Source: CAZTXD01 sp964617995
GTDB lineage: Bacteria; Actinomycetota; Acidimicrobiia; Spongiisociales; ZC4RG35
Length of the DNA: 28,330 nt
Reading direction: 5' to 3'
NCBI GenBank assembly: GCA_964617995.1
Contig: CAZTXD010000034.1
Span: 1-28,330 of the forward strand
In this document: positions 14,923 through 23,978 of the stretch, piece by piece
Layout of the letters: each line of letters starts with the position of its first letter
How positions within the stretch are numbered: position 1 is the first letter of the stretch
Translations under genes and position numbers: made by a program
Notes under the pieces: model-generated
Seen by the model: only the letters and a program-made list of their open reading frames with translations
The model's database searches: none
Told to the model about the DNA's origin: nothing

Positions 14923-16728
14923 ATGGTCGCTGCCACCGCCCCAGTGTCCGCCCGCGCCGTCCTACGCGAAGGTCTCGGCCTCGTCGGACGCTACGCCCGT
15001 GCCCGTCCTTTCCCGTTCGGGCTGGCCGTTCTGGGTGCAGCGCTCTACGCCGGGGCAATCATCGCTGCCTCCCGGGTCATCGGCTGGGTGACCGACACCG
15101 TGATCCTGCCCGTCCTGGCCTCCGGTGATCCTCTGGAAGGGCGCCTCCGGCTGGCGGTGGCTGTGATCATCGGAGTGGCGGTCTGGAAGGCATCGGCGAT
15201 CATCCTTCGCCGCAACTCGGCCGGATATCTCCAGTTCAGGACCCAGCAGGACGTCAGGGAGAGCCTGATCGACCATGAGCTCCGTCTCGAGCTGGCCTGG
15301 TTCGGTCGGCAGTCGGTGGGCGATCTCCTGGCGGTAGCCGACAACGACGCCCGGCAGGCCACGGGGGTGCTGGCGCCGTTTCCCTACGCCTCCGGGGTGT
15401 CACTGCTGATCCTCGGCACGATCGTGTTGATGTTCCTGGTGGACCCGTGGGTGGGTCTCGCCACCCTGGTGGGTCTCGGCACGGTCATCGCGATCGAGGT
15501 GAGGGCGGCGGTGAACGTCTATCCGTTCTGGGAGGGGATCCAGAGACAGGTCGGGCAGGTCTCACGGGTCGCCCACGAGTCTTTCGACGGTGCCCTTACG
15601 ATCAAGGCGCTCGGCAGGGAGGATCATGAGATCGAAAGGCTCCAAACGGAGTCCGAGACGCTGCGCGACCAGATCGTAGCCGTCAACATCAAATGGGAGA
15701 CCTACCGGGTGATCATCACCTCCCTGATGCCCGCTCTCAGCCTCGCGGTCGTTGCAGTCGGGGCTGTGCGGGTCGACGCCGGGGCGGTGACTCCCGGAGA
15801 TGTCGTCTCGGCTCTCTACCTGTTCGGGTTGCTTGCCTTCCCCGTCCAGCTCATAGCCTTCGTCCTCTTCGACATGGCGGCGTCGATACCGGCTCAACGT
15901 CGCGTCCAGACGATCCTCGACGTGGACGAAACCGTCGAGTACGGCACCGAGATCGCCACCGCCGGGTTGGGGCCCGCCCCGGTGGCGGGAGACCGGGTGA
16001 CATTCGGCTACGAGACCGGTTCGGTGGTGCTCGACGACGTGGTCCTCGACATTCCCGCCGGGAAGACGGTGGCGGTCGTCGGTCCTACCGGTTCGGGCAA
16101 GTCGACTCTCACGTTGCTGCTCGCTCGTCTGTGGGATCCCGGGTCGGGACAGATCCGTATCGACGGTCGCGATCTGCGCAGCTTCGCCCGCCATGAGCTG
16201 CCCCGGGAGGTCGCATTCGTCTCTCAGAGTTCATTCCTCTTCGACGACACCGTCGCCGGCAACATCTCGCTGGGAGCCGACTACCGCCACGAAGCCGCGA
16301 TGGACGCCGCCCGACTGGCCGGCGCCCACGAGTTCATAATGCAGCTCCCGGAGGGATATGGCACGCGCATAGGAGAGCGGGGAGCGTCGCTCTCGGGCGG
16401 TCAGCGGCAGCGGGTCGCTCTGGCCCGGGCACTGATCCGCCGTCCCCGTCTCCTCATCCTCGACGACGCCACCTCGGCGGTCGATCCCTCGGTGGAGGCC
16501 CAGATCCTGCGGCGGCTGCGCTCCGCCGACCTCCCCTCGACCGTCGTGCTGGTGGCTTACCGCCCCTCATCGATCCGGCTCGCCGACGAGGTGGTGTTCG
16601 TGGCGGACGGTCGGGTCGTCGCTCAGGGAGACCACGAGCGCCTGATAGAGAGCCAGCCCGAGTATGCCCGCCTGGTCCGGGCCTATGAGGAAGATGCGGC
16701 CGAGCGGCGCCGAGAGGTCGGCCGATGA
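14923..16728 (+). CDS. ABC exporter half-transporter, degenerate-site subunit
   Basis: The 601-residue protein fuses a six-helix exporter membrane domain (about 30-330) to an ATPase domain (about 350-595). Walker A GPTGSGKST is at about 387, signature LSGGQRQR at about 491, Walker B LLILDDATSAVDP at about 506. The residue after the Walker B aspartate is Asp, not the catalytic Glu, and the switch position, normally His in AHR, is Tyr (VAYRPS, about 544). Its own ATP site is therefore degenerate, while its signature motif is canonical. It overlaps the next gene by ATGA, and the two should form a heterodimeric exporter like TM287/288 or BmrCD. Substrate unknown; lipid or drug-like compounds are usual. 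Confidence 0.93.
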   Translation: MVAATAPVSARAVLREGLGLVGRYARARPFPFGLAVLGAALYAGAIIAASRVIGWVTDTVILPVLASGDPLEGRLRLAVAVIIGVAVWKASAIILRRNSAGYLQFRTQQDVRESLIDHELRLELAWFGRQSVGDLLAVADNDARQATGVLAPFPYASGVSLLILGTIVLMFLVDPWVGLATLVGLGTVIAIEVRAAVNVYPFWEGIQRQVGQVSRVAHESFDGALTIKALGREDHEIERLQTESETLRDQIVAVNIKWETYRVIITSLMPALSLAVVAVGAVRVDAGAVTPGDVVSALYLFGLLAFPVQLIAFVLFDMAASIPAQRRVQTILDVDETVEYGTEIATAGLGPAPVAGDRVTFGYETGSVVLDDVVLDIPAGKTVAVVGPTGSGKSTLTLLLARLWDPGSGQIRIDGRDLRSFARHELPREVAFVSQSSFLFDDTVAGNISLGADYRHEAAMDAARLAGAHEFIMQLPEGYGTRIGERGASLSGGQRQRVALARALIRRPRLLILDDATSAVDPSVEAQILRRLRSADLPSTVVLVAYRPSSIRLADEVVFVADGRVVAQGDHERLIESQPEYARLVRAYEEDAAERRREVGR

Positions 16729-18503
16729 CCGAAGCGAAGGTGGAGCGGAGGGCGGCATCAACGCTCACTGTTCTGCGGCGTGCCCTCCAGGAGGCGCCCG
16801 TCCTGGCCAGGCGGCTGTGGCTGATCCTCCTCATGAACGCCGGAGGCACCCTCATCCAGGTGCTGGTGCCCGTCCTGATCCAGCAGACCATCGACCGTGA
16901 CCTGATCGACGGTGGGGTGGATCTGCCGGCCGTGTTCACGAAAGTGGCGCTGGCTGCGGTGGTCCTGGTGCTGGGCGCCGGTCTCGCCCGGGCGGCGATG
17001 GTCAGGCTCGCACGTCAGGCCGCCTCCGGGTTGTCGGATTTGAGGGTGAAGGTCTTCTCCCGGCTGATCTCCAGCTCCACCCTCCACGTCCAGTCGGAGC
17101 GGCGGGGGGCGCTGGTCTCGCGGGTGACATCCGACATCAGCACGGTCCAGGAGTTCACCGAGTGGGGCGGGGTCGTGTTAATCGTCAACGTCACCCAGGT
17201 CCTGATCGCCATCTTGGCGATGACCGTCTACGAGTGGCGACTGGCGATGCTCGTCGTGGCAGCGGTTGTGATCTATGCCTTCATCCTGCTGTGGTTCCAG
17301 CGGATCCTCCAGCGCAGCTACGACCGGGTGCGGGGGGTGGTGGCCGACTCGCTGGCCGTGATGGGCGAAGCGGTCACCGCACTGCCCGAGGCGCGGGCCT
17401 ACGGCGTGGAGAGGGCGACTCTTCAGCGGGTGAAGGCCGCTCTCGACAGGCGGTTCCGGATCGAGTTCCGCACCTCCGCCTTCGGCAACGGTCTGTTCTC
17501 GACCGCCGAGCTGTTCGCCGCCTCCCTCACAGCCGGGGTGGTGGCGGCGGGGCTGTTGCTGGGGGCGGGGGGAGGCGTCAGCGCCGGCGTTCTCGTGGCG
17601 TTCCTCTTCCTGGTGAACCTGCTCATCGAGCCGGTGCAGAGCCTCGTCGAGATCCTCGACTTCGCCCAGAACGCCGGCTCCGGCCTGCGCCGGGTAGTGG
17701 AGACCCTCGACCGTCCCAACGAGATCCCCGAGCCCCGCCACCCCATGGCCCTGCCGGGAGGGGTGCTCGGGGTCGAGTTCGACGGCGTGCGCTATCGCTA
17801 TCCGACCGGACCTGACGTGCTCGTTGACGTGTCCGTCACCATCCATCCCGCCAGCCGCATAGCTGTGGTGGGAGAGACCGGGTCCGGGAAGACCACCTTC
17901 GCGAAGCTCCTCGTCCGGATGCTCGACCCCACCGAGGGTTCGGTGAGGATCGGCGGTGTCGACGTGAAGCAGGTCGCCTCCCGGGACCTGCGGCGCCGGG
18001 TCGCCTTCGTGCCCCAGGAAGGCTTCCTCTTCGAGGGAACCATCGCCGACAACGTCCGGTACGGATTTCCTCAGGCGGGTGAGCGGGAGGTGCAGACGGC
18101 CTTCCTCGAGCTCGGGCTCGACGGGTGGGTGCGGTCCCTGCCCGAGGGGTTGGAGACCGAGGTGGGATCACGAGGCGGGAACCTATCGGCGGGTGAGCGC
18201 CAGCTCGTTGCCTTGGTCCGGGCGTGGATATCGTCGCCGGACGTGCTCCTCCTCGACGAGGCGACTTCGGCCGTTGACCCGGCTCTCGACGTCCAGCTTC
18301 GCCGTGCGATCGATCGGCTTACGGCGGGGCGGACCTCTGTGACCATCGCCCATCGCCTCGCCACCGCCGAGGCCTCCGACGAGGTGCTGGTGTTCGACGC
18401 CGGGCGGGTGGTGGAACGCGGTCCCCACGAGGCCCTCATCGCGGGCGGCGGCGTGTATGCCGCCCTTTACGCCGATTGGGTGGCGGGCACCCAGACGGGC
18501 TGA
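16725..18503 (+). CDS. ABC exporter half-transporter, catalytic-site subunit
   Basis: The 592-residue partner has the same layout: membrane domain about 25-325, ATPase domain about 345-585. Walker A GETGSGKTT is at about 383, Walker B DVLLLDEATSAVDP keeps the catalytic Glu, and the switch His is present in TIAHRLAT (about 541). The signature is altered to LSAGE (about 487). In the dimer its intact Walker sites face the intact LSGGQ of the upstream subunit, while its altered signature faces the upstream subunit's degenerate site, so one consensus and one degenerate site result. Translation is coupled through the ATGA overlap. No neighbour suggests the cargo. Confidence 0.93.
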   Translation: MTEAKVERRAASTLTVLRRALQEAPVLARRLWLILLMNAGGTLIQVLVPVLIQQTIDRDLIDGGVDLPAVFTKVALAAVVLVLGAGLARAAMVRLARQAASGLSDLRVKVFSRLISSSTLHVQSERRGALVSRVTSDISTVQEFTEWGGVVLIVNVTQVLIAILAMTVYEWRLAMLVVAAVVIYAFILLWFQRILQRSYDRVRGVVADSLAVMGEAVTALPEARAYGVERATLQRVKAALDRRFRIEFRTSAFGNGLFSTAELFAASLTAGVVAAGLLLGAGGGVSAGVLVAFLFLVNLLIEPVQSLVEILDFAQNAGSGLRRVVETLDRPNEIPEPRHPMALPGGVLGVEFDGVRYRYPTGPDVLVDVSVTIHPASRIAVVGETGSGKTTFAKLLVRMLDPTEGSVRIGGVDVKQVASRDLRRRVAFVPQEGFLFEGTIADNVRYGFPQAGEREVQTAFLELGLDGWVRSLPEGLETEVGSRGGNLSAGERQLVALVRAWISSPDVLLLDEATSAVDPALDVQLRRAIDRLTAGRTSVTIAHRLATAEASDEVLVFDAGRVVERGPHEALIAGGGVYAALYADWVAGTQTG

Positions 18504-18621
18504 GCCGCGCAACTTCGTCCCGCTGCCGACGGTCGTTTCCGGTTCCAGGGGTGCTCGGGGTGTTGAGACCGGCCGGGTCCGTACGGACTGAGGGCGATCG
18601 TCAGCGCCGAGCGCATAGGGG

Positions 18622-18627
18622 TAGGTT
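18622..18627 (+). promoter_or_regulatory. Possible -10 box for the cytochrome c gene (TAGGTT)
   Basis: TAGGTT lies 28 nt before the ATG at 18656, leaving room for a leader with the AAGGAGG ribosome site. Confidence 0.4.
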
Positions 18628-18655
18628 CGGAGTGGACGCTACGAAGGAGGCAGGT

Positions 18656-19162
18656 ATGCGTTCCACCCTCACCATCATGGTCGGGTGCGTGACGGTGATC
18701 TCCTGCGCGGGCGGCGCAGGAACTGTCGGCGATGACCCGACGCCCACCACCGTGACAGCGACGGATGCAGCTGCACCTACGACAGAGTCGTCGACAACGA
18801 CGGAGCCAACCACGACCACTGTCTCGTCCGAACAGCTCGCCAAGGCAGAGCAGGTGGGAGATGTCGCCGCCGGCGAGGAATTGTTCAACGCCGCCATCGG
18901 CTTGACGATCGGGGAGCGGGCCTGCTCCGACTGTCATACTCTCGACGGCGTGGATGGCCGATCACCCAGCCTGGCGGGCATCTCCGCGGTGGCGGGCGAA
19001 CGAGTCGAAGGACTCTCCGACATCGAATACCTGCGGGAGTCGATCTTCGATCCTGCCGCGTTCGAGGTCGGCGATTGGCCGGCAGTGATGCCCCGGGAGT
19101 ATTCGGATGTGTTGTCCGAAAGTGAGATCAACGATCTGATTGCCTTCCTCCTCACACGCTAG
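18656..19162 (+). CDS. Cytochrome c lipoprotein
   Basis: The 168-residue protein starts at ATG 18656 behind AAGGAGG. A short lipoprotein signal ends in the lipobox VISC (Cys 17), after which a Thr/Ser/Pro-rich spacer (about 25-60) tethers the domain to the outer face of the membrane. Residues about 66-168 form a small class I cytochrome c: GEELFNAA helix, heme site CSDCH at about 88-92, a SPSLAGI loop, and the likely axial methionine in AVMPREYSDVLSE, ending with an EINDLIAFLLTR helix as in cbb3- or cytochrome c6-like domains. It would carry electrons between the bc1 complex and an oxidase or dehydrogenase. It stands alone between the ABC operon and kgd. Confidence 0.92.
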   Translation: MRSTLTIMVGCVTVISCAGGAGTVGDDPTPTTVTATDAAAPTTESSTTTEPTTTTVSSEQLAKAEQVGDVAAGEELFNAAIGLTIGERACSDCHTLDGVDGRSPSLAGISAVAGERVEGLSDIEYLRESIFDPAAFEVGDWPAVMPREYSDVLSESEINDLIAFLLTR

Positions 19163-19267
19163 ACCGGTGCGCAGCACGTGACTCCCTGATCACGGCAGGC
19201 CTGCCTTACGCATCCCGCCGACGTCCCTAATCCACGTGGACCCCCGCTGTCGAGGCCCGGGTCCCGG

Positions 19268-19273
19268 TAGAAT
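19268..19273 (+). promoter_or_regulatory. -10 box of kgd (TAGAAT)
   Basis: TAGAAT, close to the TATAAT consensus, ends 10 nt before the ATG at 19284; the leader would be about 3-4 nt. Confidence 0.5.
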
Positions 19274-19283
19274 GAGACGAGGT

Positions 19284-22200
19284 ATGCCCGAAGAGCCCGC
19301 AACCGCCGGTCGCAACCGTTGGCTCATCGAGGAGATGTACGAGAGGTATCTCGATTCTCCCCGGTCGGTCAGCGAGTCGTGGAGGCGCTACTTCGAAGAC
19401 GGAGGAGGCGACGGGTCCGGGAACGGCGCCTCTCCGCCCGTCGAGGACGAGACGCCGCCTACGCAGGAGGCGCCGCCCGCGCGGGTGCCCGAGCCCGCGG
19501 CGCGGGTGCCCGACAACGCCAGTGCCCTGAAGGGGATTTCCGGGGTGATCGCCCAGCGGATGGACGAGAGCCTGGCGGTGCCCACCGCGACCTCCGTCCG
19601 AACCATGCCTTCCAAGCTGCTCGAGGTGAATCGGCGGATCCTCAACAACCAGCTGCAGCGGCTCACCGCCGGTGGCAAGGTCAGCTTCACCCATCTGATC
19701 GGGTGGGCGGTGGTGCGGGCGATGCGCGAGCACCCCGAGATGAATGTGTCGTATGCCGAGATCGACGGGGAGCCCCACATCCTCCGACACTCCTCGGTCA
19801 ACCTGGGGTTGGCCATCGACATGGCCCGTCCCGACGGCGGCCGCATCCTCGTGGTGCCCAACATCAAGGGGGCGGACCAGATGACTTTCCGCCAGTTCTG
19901 GGAGGCATACGAGGCGATCGTTGCCAGGACGCGTGAGAACAAGCTCAGCCCGGACGACTTCGCAGGGACCACCGCCACCCTCACCAATCCAGGAACGATC
20001 GGAACGATCCAGTCTGTCCCCAGGCTGATGCCAGATCAGGGGGTGATCATCGGGGTGGGGGCAATCATCTACCCGCCTGAGTATCAGGCAGCCGACGCCT
20101 CCTATCTGGCGCGGCATGGGATCGGGAGGATCATCACGCTGACGTCGACCTACGACCACCGTGTGATCCAGGGTGCCCAGTCCGGTGAGCTGCTGGCGCG
20201 CATCCATCAGCTCCTGCTGGGAGAGGACCGCTTCTACGACGAGATCTTCCGTTCGATGGCGATCCCCTACACGCCGGCGCGGTGGGCCGTCGACGAGAAC
20301 CCCCCGATCGGTAGCACCGACTGGATCGCCAAGCAGGCGAACGTCTTCCGGATCATCAACGCCTACCGCGTGAGAGGCCACCTGATCGCCGACCTCGACC
20401 CCCTGCGAATGGAGCCCCCGCGTATGTACGAGGAGCTTGATCCTCTCTCGTACGGGCTGACCATCTGGGACCTCGACCGAGAGTTCGCCACCGGTGGCAT
20501 CCTCGGCACGGCGACGATGACTCTGGGCAGCATCCTCTCGCTCCTTCGGAACGCCTACTGCCGCACCGTGGGCATCGAGTACATGCACATCCAGGAGCCC
20601 GATCAGAAGCGCTGGATCCAGGATCGGGTCGAGGTCACCTCGACTGCGGCGAGCCCCGAGGAACGCATCAGGCTGCTCCGCAAGCTCAACGAAGCGGAGT
20701 CGTTCGAGACGTTCCTGCACACCAAGTACGTCGGCCAGAAGCGGTTCGGTCTGGAAGGCGCCGAGAGCCTCATCCCGATGCTCGACACCGTCCTCGGGGC
20801 CGCCGCCGGTGACGGTATCGAAACCGCCGTCATCGGGATGTCCCACCGGGGCCGTCTCAACGTTCTCACCAACATCATCGGCAAGGAGCCATCGCGGATC
20901 TTCCGGGAGTTCGACGGCGACCTGCTCCCCGGAGTCCAGGGCGGTGCCGACGACGTGAAATATCACCTGGGCGCCACCGGTACCTACGAGACGGTCTCCG
21001 GCGCGATCGAGGTGGAGGTGGTGGCCAACCCCAGCCATCTAGAGGCGGTCGACCCCGTGCTCGAAGGAGTGGCCAGGGCCAAGCAGGAGCGGATCGGGAA
21101 AGAGGGCCACCACGAGGTCCTGCCCGTTCTCCTCCACGGCGACGCCGCCTATGCCGGTCAAGGGGTGGTGGTGGAGACCCACAACCTGTCCCAACTCCGC
21201 GGGTACCGCACCGGGGGGACAGTGCACATCGTCGTCAACAACCAGGTCGGCTTCACCACCTCGACCCACGATGCCCGCTCCAGCTTCTACGCCACCGACG
21301 TGGCGAAGACGGTCCAGGCGCCCATCTTCCATGTGAACGGTGACGATCCCGAGGCCGTATCCCGGGCAGCCCGCATGGCCTTCGAGTTCCGCCAGGCGTT
21401 CCACAAGGACGTGGTCATCGACATGGTGTGCTACCGCCGTCGCGGCCACAACGAGGGCGACGAGCCGTCGTACACCCAGCCGTTGATGTACAAGAAGATC
21501 GACGAGCACCCTTCGGTGCGCAAGCTCTACCTCGATCGTCTGATCACGCACGGCGAGATGTCCCGGGAGGATGCCGACCAGTTGCTGGCCGAGTACCGCC
21601 AGCTCCTCGACAACGCCTTCCAGAGCGCCAAGGACTCCACCACCGTTCCTCCCAAGGCCGCCGACGGGCCGACGGCGCACGATCCCGACACCGGGGTGGA
21701 GCTCTCTGTCCTCGAACGGATCATCTCCCATATCACCGATGTGCCGGAAGGGTTCGTCATCCATCCCAAGCTGGAGCGGCTGATAACCGAGCGGTCGACG
21801 GCCCTCGTAGACGACACGATCGATTGGGGGACCGCCGAAGCCCTCGCCTTCGGCTCATTGGCTCTGCAAGGGGTCCCCATCCGGTTGGCGGGAGAAGACT
21901 CGAGGCGCGGGACCTTCAGCCATCGCCATGCCGAGCTCACCGACTACGACACTGGAGAGAAATGGGCGCCTCTCGAAACTCTCACCGCCGACGAGACGAG
22001 GGTGCGGATAGTCGACTCGCTCCTGTCAGAGTTCGCCGCCGTCGGATTCGAGTACGGCTACTCCACCGAGTGGCCGGAGGCCCTGGTGATGTGGGAAGCC
22101 CAGTACGGAGACTTCGCCAACGGCGCCCAGGTCGTCTACGACCAGTTCATCTCCTCGGGGGAAGGGAAATGGAACGTGAGCTCGGGTCTGATGTTGCTCC

Positions 22201-22832
22201 TGCCCCATGGCTACGAGGGTCAGGGACCAGAGCACTCTTCGGCCCGGGTCGAGCGGTTCCTGGAGCTCTGCGCCGCCGACAACTTGCGCGTGGCGATACC
22301 GGCCACATCTGGTCAGTACTTCCACCTGCTGCGGCGCCAGGCGCTGCGGCGTCCCCAGAAGCCCCTGATTGTGTTCACGCCCAAGTCCCTTCTCCGGGCG
22401 AAACCGTCCTTCGTCCCGACGGCGTCCCTCGAGAAGGGTCGCTTCGAGCCGTTGGTTCTCGATCGACTCCAGTCGGCGCGCAGGCTGATCCTCTGTGCCG
22501 GAAAGGTGTATCACGACCTGGAGGCCCGCCGGAGGGAGAACGAAATCGACGACGTGGCGGTGGTCCGCCTCGCCCAGCTCTACCCGGTGCCGGTGGAGGA
22601 GCTGGAAGAGGTCGCCGCCACCTACGGCGACGCCGACCTGGTGTGGTGTCAGGAGGAGCCCGAGAACATGGGCGCCTACCGCTTCCTGTGGCCGCACATA
22701 CGCGAGGTATTCGGTAGGGAGCCGATCTTCGCGGGTCGCCCTGCGGCGGGGAGCCCGGCAACGGGATCCGCCCGCGTTCACCGAGAGCAGCAATCTCAGC
22801 TCGTCGCCGAGGCATTGGGCCTGAGGGAATGA
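19284..22832 (+). CDS. kgd: Multifunctional 2-oxoglutarate dehydrogenase E1/decarboxylase with E2 domain (Kgd type)
   Basis: The 1182-residue protein is the single-chain form found in actinobacteria. Residues 1-40 are the E1 N-terminal recognition helix (NRWLIEEMYERYLDSPRSVSESWRRYF), then a Pro/Glu linker (about 40-75). Residues about 85-330 are an E2 acyltransferase domain ending in the catalytic motif TYDHRVIQGAQSG at about 290; there is no lipoyl domain. Residues about 345-1182 are E1o, with GMSHRGRLNVL (about 518) and thiamine-diphosphate binding HGDAAYAGQGVV (about 615). It decarboxylates 2-oxoglutarate in the citric acid cycle and feeds succinyl groups to CoA together with a lipoylated E2 and E3 encoded elsewhere. 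ATG 19284 is chosen from the -10 box and the conserved N-terminus; a GTG at 19236 is rejected. In mycobacteria the enzyme is controlled by GarA. Confidence 0.95.
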   Translation: MPEEPATAGRNRWLIEEMYERYLDSPRSVSESWRRYFEDGGGDGSGNGASPPVEDETPPTQEAPPARVPEPAARVPDNASALKGISGVIAQRMDESLAVPTATSVRTMPSKLLEVNRRILNNQLQRLTAGGKVSFTHLIGWAVVRAMREHPEMNVSYAEIDGEPHILRHSSVNLGLAIDMARPDGGRILVVPNIKGADQMTFRQFWEAYEAIVARTRENKLSPDDFAGTTATLTNPGTIGTIQSVPRLMPDQGVIIGVGAIIYPPEYQAADASYLARHGIGRIITLTSTYDHRVIQGAQSGELLARIHQLLLGEDRFYDEIFRSMAIPYTPARWAVDENPPIGSTDWIAKQANVFRIINAYRVRGHLIADLDPLRMEPPRMYEELDPLSYGLTIWDLDREFATGGILGTATMTLGSILSLLRNAYCRTVGIEYMHIQEPDQKRWIQDRVEVTSTAASPEERIRLLRKLNEAESFETFLHTKYVGQKRFGLEGAESLIPMLDTVLGAAAGDGIETAVIGMSHRGRLNVLTNIIGKEPSRIFREFDGDLLPGVQGGADDVKYHLGATGTYETVSGAIEVEVVANPSHLEAVDPVLEGVARAKQERIGKEGHHEVLPVLLHGDAAYAGQGVVVETHNLSQLRGYRTGGTVHIVVNNQVGFTTSTHDARSSFYATDVAKTVQAPIFHVNGDDPEAVSRAARMAFEFRQAFHKDVVIDMVCYRRRGHNEGDEPSYTQPLMYKKIDEHPSVRKLYLDRLITHGEMSREDADQLLAEYRQLLDNAFQSAKDSTTVPPKAADGPTAHDPDTGVELSVLERIISHITDVPEGFVIHPKLERLITERSTALVDDTIDWGTAEALAFGSLALQGVPIRLAGEDSRRGTFSHRHAELTDYDTGEKWAPLETLTADETRVRIVDSLLSEFAAVGFEYGYSTEWPEALVMWEAQYGDFANGAQVVYDQFISSGEGKWNVSSGLMLLLPHGYEGQGPEHSSARVERFLELCAADNLRVAIPATSGQYFHLLRRQALRRPQKPLIVFTPKSLLRAKPSFVPTASLEKGRFEPLVLDRLQSARRLILCAGKVYHDLEARRRENEIDDVAVVRLAQLYPVPVEELEEVAATYGDADLVWCQEEPENMGAYRFLWPHIREVFGREPIFAGRPAAGSPATGSARVHREQQSQLVAEALGLRE

Positions 22833-22933
22833 GCCGACCCGACGGCCGGCGGCGGTAGGAGCTAACGAACGATCCGCCACCCGGCGTCAAGAGTTCAGCC
22901 GCTCTTTCAATTTGACGTGTAACGCGAAGGCCG

Positions 22934-22948
22934 TGTCAGGTACTGACA
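22934..22948. promoter_or_regulatory. Operator-like dyad TGTCAG-GTA-CTGACA
   Basis: Perfect 6-bp half-sites flank a three-base centre. It begins 16 nt after TTGACG, where a -10 box would lie, so a protein bound here could block that promoter. It could equally form a small RNA hairpin. Confidence 0.45.
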
Positions 22949-23044
22949 AAGGGGAGTGCCGCCGGGCGGGTGACGTCCTGAGGGGGTCTGGAGAACTCGG
23001 GAACCGTCTCCCGCCGCGGCGACAGGAGGATGGTACAGATGTGA

Positions 23045-23076
23045 CGGCGGCCCTCCAATGGGCCGCCGGTTTTATT
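23045..23076 (+). terminator. Rho-independent terminator
   Basis: CGGCGGCCC and GGGCCGCCG form a 9-bp stem with a TCCAAT loop, followed by GTTTTATT. This is the clearest intrinsic terminator in the window. Its T run overlaps the stop codon region of the opposing gene. Confidence 0.9.
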
Positions 23077-23978
23077 CAGGGCCGATGAGGTGGGTTCGGG
23101 GGAGGCAAATAGACGGCATCGGTGTAGGAATGACCGTCGTGGCCGATCACCCAGGTGGAGCCTTTGCTGCATTCGGACGCCGAGCGAAAGCGGACCCCTC
23201 GCTGCTGGAGCAACTCGAGGGCAGCCGGGATCACGTCCCCGTGTGAGCAGAGCATGACCCGGGAGCCGGCGACGTCGTCGAGGAGCGCGGCGATGCTGCC
23301 CCTATCGGCACCCTCGGCCAGGGCGTCGGCCCGTTCCACGGGGAGGCCGAGCCGCTCGGCCAGCGGCTCCACGGTCTGCACGCAACGGAGATAGGGACTC
23401 GATTCGATTCGCTCCACCCCAACGTCGGCGGTCTCCGAGGCGATCATGTCCGCCTGGAGGGCTCCCTCCGAGGTGAGTGGGCGTTCCTCATCGGGCCCTT
23501 CCCACTCCGAGCGCTTGCCCGCCGCACCGTGGCGGACGATGTGCAGATCGCGCTGACCGGTGGCCCGGCCGAGGTCGATGGCCGACAGCAGATCGCGATC
23601 GAATGGGTAGGTGAGCAGCCCGTCGGCGGCCGCCGGCGGTATCCACCGGACGTCGTCGACCTCCTCGTTGGGTTCGAACCCGGTGTAGCGGATCGGGCGC
23701 ATGACGAAGTAGTCGACCTCTTTCAGCCCCTCCCCCACGTTGTAGCGGCTGGTGGCCGCCCGGTCGACGGGCCGGCATGACCATCCGGTCTCCTCCTCCA
23801 CCTCTCTTACGGCGCACGCGGACGAGTCCTCACCCGGATCGTGCTTTCCCTTGGGGAGAGTCCAATCGCCGTAGCGGGGTCGGTGGACCACCACGACCTC
23901 GGCCTGACCGACGGTGTCGCCCCTGATCACCACGCCGCCGGCAGCCCGGACGGCTACTTCGGTCTGCACAGAGCTCAA
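23076..23978 (-). CDS. Nudix hydrolase fused to histidine phosphatase (MutT1-like)
   Basis: The 300-residue protein has an N-terminal Nudix domain (about 8-135) with the complete box GKHDPGEDSSACAVREVEEETG (44-65) and a C-terminal phosphoglycerate-mutase-like SixA domain (about 148-300) with the phosphohistidine motif HIVRHG and the second catalytic His in CSHGDVIP. The same fusion is known from mycobacterial MutT1, which removes 8-oxo-dGTP and diadenosine polyphosphates; that is the likely role here. I place the start at TTG 23978, which overlaps the TGA of the preceding small gene (TTGA) and begins just before the domain; GTG 23969 is an alternative. The open frame to 24068 only overlaps the upstream gene. 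It is last in the operon that starts at 27119. Confidence 0.88.
   Translation of the reverse strand: MSSVQTEVAVRAAGGVVIRGDTVGQAEVVVVHRPRYGDWTLPKGKHDPGEDSSACAVREVEEETGWSCRPVDRAATSRYNVGEGLKEVDYFVMRPIRYTGFEPNEEVDDVRWIPPAAADGLLTYPFDRDLLSAIDLGRATGQRDLHIVRHGAAGKRSEWEGPDEERPLTSEGALQADMIASETADVGVERIESSPYLRCVQTVEPLAERLGLPVERADALAEGADRGSIAALLDDVAGSRVMLCSHGDVIPAALELLQQRGVRFRSASECSKGSTWVIGHDGHSYTDAVYLPPPNPPHRP

Larger units (their letters stand above)
22912..23076 (+). ncRNA. Candidate small RNA or long kgd 3' UTR
   Basis: Between the kgd stop and the convergent Nudix gene are a -35-like TTGACG (22912-22917), a dyad, about 100 nt of unassigned sequence with local hairpins (CGGGA/TCCCG near 23000) and a strong plus-strand terminator. 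GCCGCC near 22957 could pair with the left terminator arm (GGCGGC), giving a possible alternative fold. AGGAGG at 23023-23028 precedes a five-codon frame (ATG GTA CAG ATG TGA). It may be an independent sRNA or only the end of the kgd mRNA. I match it to no known RNA class. Confidence 0.35.

Noticed and set aside
19194..19205. 12-bp palindrome GGCAGGCCTGCC before kgd
   Set aside because: It has no loop for a hairpin and sits away from the -10 box; a chance palindrome in GC-rich DNA is likely.
19227..21038. 603-codon open frame antisense to kgd
   Set aside because: It is a by-product of GC-rich codon bias opposite a well-supported gene; no family motif is seen.
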